A program made the translations under genes and the position numbers. Below, piece after piece: positions 58,736 through 64,000 of a stretch of 64,000 bases of DNA. Source of the DNA: JAACFF01 sp963807975 (lineage in GTDB: Bacteria; Chloroflexota; Anaerolineae; Promineifilales; Promineifilaceae); assembly GCA_963807975.1 (NCBI GenBank), contig CAWEDV010000001.1:124001-188000 (forward strand), read 5' to 3'. Each line of letters opens with the position of its first letter. Position 1 is the stretch's first letter. The notes under the pieces are model-generated. The model had not been told where the DNA came from and searched no databases. It saw only the letters and a program-made list of their open reading frames with translations.

Positions 58736-58764
58736 AGTATAAACGCCTAATATATGTTTGTCAA
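58736..58764 (-). promoter_or_regulatory. Promoter of the Lrp-regulator/tyrosine phenol-lyase operon
   Basis: On the minus strand a perfect TTGACA (58764-58759) and TATACT (58741-58736) are 17 bases apart. Transcription should start near 58729, 30 bases before the ATG at 58699. Confidence 0.75.
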
Positions 58765-58837
58765 CCAGGAAGCATACAGCAGGTTATTCATATCGGATCG
58801 TGCTGATAACTAGCCACGGGAAAGCAGGAAGCTGGCC

Positions 58838-58872
58838 CAAAAAAAGCCCTCGCACATACCGGTGCGAGGGCT
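58838..58872 (-). terminator. Intrinsic terminator of the surface-protein gene
   Basis: An 11-pair stem (58845-58855 with 58862-58872) is followed on the minus strand by a run of Ts (58845-58839). It lies 30 bases after the stop codon at 58902. Confidence 0.9.
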
Positions 58873-58901
58873 CAATATTGTGATTGAAAATAGGTTTTTG
58901 C

Positions 58902-60386
58902 TTAGCTGGGGTTTGCCTTACGAAGCAGCAAAAACAGAGAAACAAGAGCAAGAAGGGCGAAAACGGCCGCTACCACCGGCGCTAGAGATATGCCTGGAGC
59001 GACAGATAGCGACCTAAAACCTACTGCCAGCGGGGAATCAAGCGCGCCCAAGGTAAATTCGGATCCAAGATCGAATACGCTCACGCGGAAAGTTATCTCA
59101 TCTTTACCGACTGTCACTTGATGCAAAGGCACCTCAGTGAAATCAGACGACGAACCCGTTTCCCGTTTTAGTAGATAGTACTGTCCAGCAACGTCCTGAA
59201 ACTCACCACTGCCACCGGCATCAACAATATTAAAGGTTATATCGACCCACCCTCCCAGGGTTGTCCCTTCATCCTTGACCACAATAGCCCATAGGCGGTT
59301 CCAGCGCGAGTTGGCGGCAGAAGATTCGAGACCATCTGTTACGACGCCAAATGGGGCATTGTTGTGCCCAAATACCAGTGTATCGTCACCGTCGGGCTGG
59401 AAGAAGCTAAAGTCTGCTGCGCGCATTCCGGCGGTTGTCCCTCCGCGATCGGAATCGTAGACACCAGCCGATTGGCTGATACCGCGCACATTGTTTTGGA
59501 ATTCCACTGGGGCAGTGAATATGGCTGTTGAGGTGAGATCTAGATTGTACTTATCTCTTAGCCAGAGCTCCACATGAGTTTGCTCCATATCACTCAATGC
59601 CGTGTTGTAGATTATCAACTCAGCAATATCACCGGAAAAATGCTGTTCAGTTGTACTAGCGGCACCGATAAACAGTTCCTTGTCTGTAGGATCATACGTA
59701 TCGGCCGACGCATCTGCAGCCACGGCCACTCCATTTTGATAGATCGCTTGCCCGGTGCCGGCCTCACTCTTAAAGCCCCACATGTGGAAGCTCTCAATAT
59801 CCTCGAATGGAGAATGAGCAACACGACCGTCACCTGTGGAATCTCCCATATCCCAATTCACCACATTCCCTTCCCAGGGCACATTGGCCCCAAATCGATT
59901 GCTTCCATCCAAATCAAGAGGCGCAGCAGCAAATGAGCTTTGCCTCTGGACCACGCTGGCCTTCTGGACAATAAATACGGTGGCATCACTGCTTGGAAAC
60001 GCAGTCTCAAGCTCATCAATGGAATCGCTGCCTGTGCCAAGATTGTCATTATTGGGAGCGGTATCAAAACGCATAACGGGCAGGCCATTGATTACGCCCG
60101 CCTGCACGGTCGGCGTTTCCCCCACTGCGCTGGACTTGGCCTCAAGATTGTTTGGCCCTTGATCGCCCCAGCAAGCGACTGTACCGCCCGCAGTTGCAGG
60201 CACTGTACAGTCGGCGTCGCTGTAAACTTCACTCGCTGCCCCAAACCAGGCCGTGAGATTGGACGTCCCAATACCGCCCGGATCTGTTGGCACATTCAAG
60301 GCCAGTGCCGGAAGAAATCCAACCGCAAATAAGAATACCAGTAGTAGCACCAGGCCAACCGTAGCTTGATTACCATTATGACTCAT
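58902..60386 (-). CDS. Exported LamG-like surface protein with C-terminal membrane anchor
   Basis: A 494-residue protein from the ATG at 60386, preceded by GGAGAGG. A signal peptide (about residues 9-32) precedes a concanavalin/LamG-like domain (about 35-270) with the pattern VINGLPVMRFD, SSFAAAPLDLDGSN and FSGDIAELIIYNTALSD that marks this fold in Chloroflexota and other surface proteins. A second beta domain (about 285-440) follows. The C-terminal helix LAPVVAAVFALLALVSLFLLL plus RKANPS is a membrane anchor. It probably binds glycans at the cell surface. It stands alone and has its own terminator. Confidence 0.8.
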   Translation of the reverse strand: MSHNGNQATVGLVLLLVFLFAVGFLPALALNVPTDPGGIGTSNLTAWFGAASEVYSDADCTVPATAGGTVACWGDQGPNNLEAKSSAVGETPTVQAGVINGLPVMRFDTAPNNDNLGTGSDSIDELETAFPSSDATVFIVQKASVVQRQSSFAAAPLDLDGSNRFGANVPWEGNVVNWDMGDSTGDGRVAHSPFEDIESFHMWGFKSEAGTGQAIYQNGVAVAADASADTYDPTDKELFIGAASTTEQHFSGDIAELIIYNTALSDMEQTHVELWLRDKYNLDLTSTAIFTAPVEFQNNVRGISQSAGVYDSDRGGTTAGMRAADFSFFQPDGDDTLVFGHNNAPFGVVTDGLESSAANSRWNRLWAIVVKDEGTTLGGWVDITFNIVDAGGSGEFQDVAGQYYLLKRETGSSSDFTEVPLHQVTVGKDEITFRVSVFDLGSEFTLGALDSPLAVGFRSLSVAPGISLAPVVAAVFALLALVSLFLLLRKANPS

Positions 60387-60527
60387 CTTACCACCTCTCC
60401 ATAACAACAGGTCCCTTTTCTCTAATCATAGCTTACTAGTTGTCAGGACTTTCCGTCAAGTATAAATGGTGGTAAATTACAAATTGTTAGCTGTCTTCCA
60501 GAACCGTTTTTGGGCAGCCTCCAGCTT

Positions 60528-62384
60528 ATGATTTCTAATTTCGAACATATTTCCTCCAGGATTCATAAAGCCTTTACTCAGCTGCCTTATTTGATAAAGG
60601 CGCTGGGAATCGTCTATGAGTCTGCGGGTAAATGGACCGTCATTTGGGCAATCCTGCTTATCTTGCAAGGTTTATTACCTGTGGCCACGGTCACACTGAC
60701 CCGGGAACTGGTCGACAGCCTGGTTGCCACTATTGAGTCTGGCGGTGCATGGGAAAGCCTACGGCTTTCGCTGATTTTCATGGTTCTCATGGCTCTCGTG
60801 CTTCTGGCACAGGAGATCTTAGGCGGATTTAGCACTTGGATCAGCACAATACAAAGTGAGTTGGTGCAGGACAGAATTGCCGAAATGGTCCATGAACAAT
60901 CGATGAGACTGGATCTGGCATTTTACGATTCACCTGAGTATTTCGACCACTTGCACCGGGCACGATATGAATCATCGTATCGGCCAGTCGCTTTGTTGGA
61001 AAATCTGGGCGGCATGCTGCAAACCGGTGTCACGATGGTGGCCATGGCAGTTGTATTGATCTCCTATGCCTGGTGGCTGCCGATCGCCTTGGCCATCAGT
61101 ACGCTGCCGACATTGTTCATTGTCCTGCAGCATACAACCCGGCAGCATGAATGGAACATGCGCACTACCGCAATCCGACGCAAAGCAGGTTATTACGATC
61201 ATCTGTTAACGAATCGAGGGACAGCAACGGAATTACGTCTCTTTGACTTAGGCCAACATTTTCGATCTCGATACCAGCAGTTAAGGGCCATTTTACGGGT
61301 TGAACAGTTGAATCTCATCAAGAACCAGTCCATGTCACGCTTGCTTGCCGGAGTGTTTGCTTTGCTGGTGATGGGATTAACAATGGCCTGGATCATCTGG
61401 CAGGCACTGCAAGGCAAGTTCAGTTTGGGAGATCTGGCCCTCCTCTATTCAGCCTTTAACCAGGGCCAGAGTCTTATGCGTGTGCTGCTTCAGAATCTAG
61501 GACAGATCTATAGCAACCTGCTTTTTCTGGGCAACCTTTTCGAGTATCTAGCTCTGGAGCCAAACGTTACTGAAGTAAGCGATCCTGTTAGATTAGGCGT
61601 CATAAAGCAAGATATTAGATTTTCAAACGTCCAGTTTAGCTACCCGGACAGTGAACGGACCGCACTCAGTGAATTTGATTTGGTTATACCGGTCAAGAAA
61701 ATGATCGCCATAGTGGGCGTCAACGGAGCCGGAAAGACCACGCTCATTAAGCTTTTATGCCGCTTCTACGATCCACAAGCCGGACGGGTCGAAATTGACG
61801 GAGTTGACTTACGCGAGCTCTCTTTACATGATTTGAGAAGAAATATATCAGTCTTGTTTCAACAGCCCGTTAAGTACCAAAATACGGTATCCGAAAATAT
61901 TGCTTTTGGTGATCTAGCCAGCAATCCTGACCCGGACATGATCCAAACGGCGGCTGTCGCCGCAGGGTCAGATGGAATTGTCGACCGTCTCCCGCTTGGA
62001 TACGAAACGCAGTTGGGGCGGTGGTTCGCGGGTGGAACAGATTTGAGCGTAGGAGAATGGCAGCGAATCGCTCTATCGCGGGCTTTTTTGCGCCAGGCCG
62101 AGATTATTATCCTGGACGAGCCTACCAGCGCCATGGATCCTTGGGCTGAAACGGATTGGCTGCAGCGCTTCAGGAGCCTAGCCGAGGATAAGACGGCGAT
62201 CATTATCACCCATCGCTTTACAACAGCAATGCATGCAGAGATCATCCATGTGATGGACAACGGCCGTATCGTTGAATCGGGAACGCACGAAGAGCTGCTG
62301 GCGCTTGACGGTCGTTACGCCCAATCATGGAAGGCGCAGATGCGCGGCAGGGGCGTTGATCAAGATGCAGCCGCCCATTCGTAA
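60528..62384 (+). CDS. ABC exporter (permease plus ATPase) of peptide-export type
   Basis: A 618-residue half-transporter. Six helices lie in about residues 35-320, followed by the ATPase (about 360-600) with Walker A GVNGAGKTTLIKLL, Walker B IIILDEPTSAMDP and the switch His in IITHRFTT. The signature is LSVGEWQRIALSRAF, with Val for the usual Gly as in several RiPP and microcin exporters. The start is uncertain: ATG at 60528 has no good Shine-Dalgarno and a TTG lies at 60510. It is followed by a nucleotidyltransferase gene 33 bases downstream, a pair often seen in lasso-peptide clusters. No precursor, protease or cyclase gene is visible here. Confidence 0.88.
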   Translation: MISNFEHISSRIHKAFTQLPYLIKALGIVYESAGKWTVIWAILLILQGLLPVATVTLTRELVDSLVATIESGGAWESLRLSLIFMVLMALVLLAQEILGGFSTWISTIQSELVQDRIAEMVHEQSMRLDLAFYDSPEYFDHLHRARYESSYRPVALLENLGGMLQTGVTMVAMAVVLISYAWWLPIALAISTLPTLFIVLQHTTRQHEWNMRTTAIRRKAGYYDHLLTNRGTATELRLFDLGQHFRSRYQQLRAILRVEQLNLIKNQSMSRLLAGVFALLVMGLTMAWIIWQALQGKFSLGDLALLYSAFNQGQSLMRVLLQNLGQIYSNLLFLGNLFEYLALEPNVTEVSDPVRLGVIKQDIRFSNVQFSYPDSERTALSEFDLVIPVKKMIAIVGVNGAGKTTLIKLLCRFYDPQAGRVEIDGVDLRELSLHDLRRNISVLFQQPVKYQNTVSENIAFGDLASNPDPDMIQTAAVAAGSDGIVDRLPLGYETQLGRWFAGGTDLSVGEWQRIALSRAFLRQAEIIILDEPTSAMDPWAETDWLQRFRSLAEDKTAIIITHRFTTAMHAEIIHVMDNGRIVESGTHEELLALDGRYAQSWKAQMRGRGVDQDAAAHS

Positions 62385-62417
62385 CAGCAGCGCATTTTCT
62401 GCAACAGACACTCCATC

Positions 62418-63587
62418 ATGACAGAACAGTACGGACCCAGCGAACAAGATCCGGAGACAGCGTTCATTCTGGCCTGCCTACAAAGCCGCATACACGATCA
62501 GGCACTGGATAAGGCGCGCACTATTACAGATAGTCAAGCGCTTAATTGGGACCTCGTGGCGAAGATTGCTCATGCACAATGGCTGGCCCCACTAATTTAC
62601 AGCGTTATCCGCGAAGAAGGCCTGCTGCCAGCGATGCTCGAGGAGGAGTTTAGAGCATTTTACATAGAAAACGGGCTGCACAACGCGCGGCAATTTGATC
62701 ATGTGGGCAAACTGATCACTGCGTTCGCCGGCGCCGGGATACCATTACTTGTGCTAAAAGGGGCGGCACTGGCAGAAACGGTTTATGGCAATATTGCCCT
62801 ACGGCGTATGATCGACGTAGATATTTTGGTGCATCGCAATAACGTGGAAAAATCTTTGAAGTTGCTGGCTGGACTCGACTATGCTACGGTCGATCCGGAA
62901 ACTCATCCGGGCATGATCACCCAGTATGAAAACGAAGTTATGCTGGTCAGATCGCAGGGGTTTAAGATGCCCCTGGAACTGCATTGGAGTTTGCTGGATT
63001 CACCGCATTATCAAAACAAGGTCGAGATGGATTGGTTCTGGCAAACGGCCGAAAGGGCGAGAATTGGCAATAGCCAGGGTCTTGTATTAGGTTTGGAAGC
63101 CTTGATCATTCATCTTTGTTCGCACCTAATGCTGCACCATCAGGGGCGGGGTTTAATGTGGCTGCATGACATCGCCGAATTGCTGGGACAAAATCAGGAA
63201 GCAATAAATTGGGATGCGCTGCTGACTAAAGCACAGACCTTTGATCTTGTTTTGTCCGTGCAGCAGGTCGTGAAGGACGTCAACGTCAAATGGGATATTC
63301 AGCTTGGACCCGAGGTGCTGGATAAGATAAACAAAATTCGACCGTCTGCTCGTGAGCGTCAAGTCGTCAATTGGTTAACGGTCGGGGAACGTCCCGTAGC
63401 GCAACGATTTTGGGTTGATCTTGCCACTTCAACCGGATGGAAACAGCGTCTCCGGTACGCATGGCGTAGTATGCTGCCCAGCCCTGATTATATGCGCCAG
63501 CGGTACCAGATAAAAAATGGTCTATTCCTACCACTCTATTATCCCTACCGCTGGCTGCTGGGTATCTTCAGCATTTTTGGAAGATAG
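62418..63587 (+). CDS. Nucleotidyltransferase-family protein (NTP_transf_5 type)
   Basis: A 389-residue protein. The centre holds a nucleotidyltransferase core: LLVLKGAALAETVYGN, then the Asp pair in RRMIDVDILVHRNN, then PLELHWSLLDSP. These are the signatures of the PF14907 group. The flanking helical regions are typical for it (LGLEALIIHLCSHLMLHHQGRGLMWLHDIAELL in part). Members are tailoring enzymes in lasso-peptide and polysaccharide loci; their reaction is not generally known. It follows the ABC exporter by 33 bases and ends four bases before a convergent gene. Confidence 0.85.
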   Translation: MTEQYGPSEQDPETAFILACLQSRIHDQALDKARTITDSQALNWDLVAKIAHAQWLAPLIYSVIREEGLLPAMLEEEFRAFYIENGLHNARQFDHVGKLITAFAGAGIPLLVLKGAALAETVYGNIALRRMIDVDILVHRNNVEKSLKLLAGLDYATVDPETHPGMITQYENEVMLVRSQGFKMPLELHWSLLDSPHYQNKVEMDWFWQTAERARIGNSQGLVLGLEALIIHLCSHLMLHHQGRGLMWLHDIAELLGQNQEAINWDALLTKAQTFDLVLSVQQVVKDVNVKWDIQLGPEVLDKINKIRPSARERQVVNWLTVGERPVAQRFWVDLATSTGWKQRLRYAWRSMLPSPDYMRQRYQIKNGLFLPLYYPYRWLLGIFSIFGR

Positions 63588-63591
63588 GAGG

Positions 63592-64000
63592 TTATACACC
63601 AATTGCGGCGGAGATCTCCTCCAACGCGGCTTTCTCCTTGTCGCTAACCCGAACGGCGCCAATACCCAGGAATCCACCTTCTTTGCCCGCTTCTGCTGTA
63701 GCCTGGCCCACGCCCATTAGCCATTTCTTATAACCGGCCGCCTCTTCGGCGGAACATTTGGCATCCACCAGAGCTGCGGCATCAGTCAGGGACTGCATCA
63801 GCTCATCCTTGACAGCTTCAGCATCCTTGCCAGAAGTATCAGGCAATTCCAGTTTTTCTTTGTTTTCCGATTTTTCCTTGATTTCTTGCAGGAGAGCAGC
63901 AATCAGATCCTGCGCGCCCTCGTCGACAGGCTGCTCAACCATACCTTTATACATACCCTTCATTTCGCCAACCATACTTGTAACGCCAATATCAGCCGTA
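63592..64000 (-). CDS. Unknown conserved protein, C-terminal part only
   Basis: The frame remains open at the right edge (no stop between 63975 and 64000), so the gene continues outside the window; the ATG at 63975 is probably internal. The visible 136 residues are helical and charged, ending YKKWLMGVGQATAEAGKEGG and FLGIGAVRVSDKEKAALEEI. This ending recalls an uncharacterised bacterial family with a helical N-terminal domain. No catalytic motif is visible. Confidence 0.6.
   Translation of the reverse strand, partial: TADIGVTSMVGEMKGMYKGMVEQPVDEGAQDLIAALLQEIKEKSENKEKLELPDTSGKDAEAVKDELMQSLTDAAALVDAKCSAEEAAGYKKWLMGVGQATAEAGKEGGFLGIGAVRVSDKEKAALEEISAAIGV

Noticed and set aside
60408..60527. Search for a lasso precursor gene before the ABC exporter
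   Set aside because: No short frame with a leader/core pattern or ribosome-binding site was seen.

Overview
The window is a roughly 50% GC bacterial chromosome segment with dense coding on both strands. It has no prophage, no CRISPR array and no complete insertion sequence. The gene content suggests a member of the Chloroflexota (Anaerolineae-like): a DUF3662-type FHA pair, a lipoprotein ending in an NBR1-like Ig domain, Thr/Pro-linker surface proteins, a Xer-like recombinase and lipid-kinase fusions. This assignment rests on recognition of families, not on a search.

Left part (1-13610). A selB fragment lies at the left edge behind a coiled-coil gene. Two GT4 glycosyltransferases follow, then a secreted Pro/Thr-linker protein, an Xaa-Pro peptidase, a phosphorylase-like protein of unknown function and selD. 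selD is itself a selenoprotein gene: an in-frame UGA replaces the catalytic Cys codon and a SECIS-like hairpin follows it 11 bases later. With selB in view, the organism very probably makes selenocysteine; selA and selC are not in the window. Divergent from selD is an operon of two FHA-domain proteins, a channel-like membrane protein and an ABC exporter with an unusual insertion before its nucleotide-binding domain.

Middle (13611-33330). A 490-base gene-free region with several inverted and direct repeats precedes a GH31 alpha-glucosidase fused to an SCP2-like domain and an MFS transporter. Further on are a YqhA-like protein, a response regulator-histidine kinase-SulP transporter operon, an MFS exporter, an array of degenerate 14-base repeats and a MacAB-type efflux operon with two tandem adaptors. 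A zinc carboxypeptidase with a 34-residue membrane peptide and a tyrosine recombinase close this part.

Right-centre (33331-50811). This holds glgB-manA, rpsT with a terminator-like hairpin in its leader and a UUG start, a PDZ-only membrane protein, a degenerate response regulator, an O-antigen ligase-like protein and tRNA-Gly(CCC) with a consensus promoter. It continues with an NBR1-domain lipoprotein, a SHOCT protein, an RlmL-like methyltransferase, a run of small-molecule genes (a divergent SDR, an FAD oxidoreductase, two GNATs, an MFS protein) and a Ca2+/H+ exchanger.

Right part (50812-64000). A DUF1269-lipid kinase fusion comes first. Then there is an apparent operon of an Lrp-type regulator, tyrosine phenol-lyase, an amino-acid dehydrogenase fused to CBS domains, panB and an unknown gene. 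Together these look like amino-acid catabolism tied to pantothenate/CoA precursors. A surface protein, an ABC exporter, a nucleotidyltransferase of the type seen in lasso-peptide clusters and a truncated unknown gene complete the window. At least two promoters (upstream of 1578 and 9345) would start transcription essentially at the start codon, so leaderless mRNAs seem to be used.
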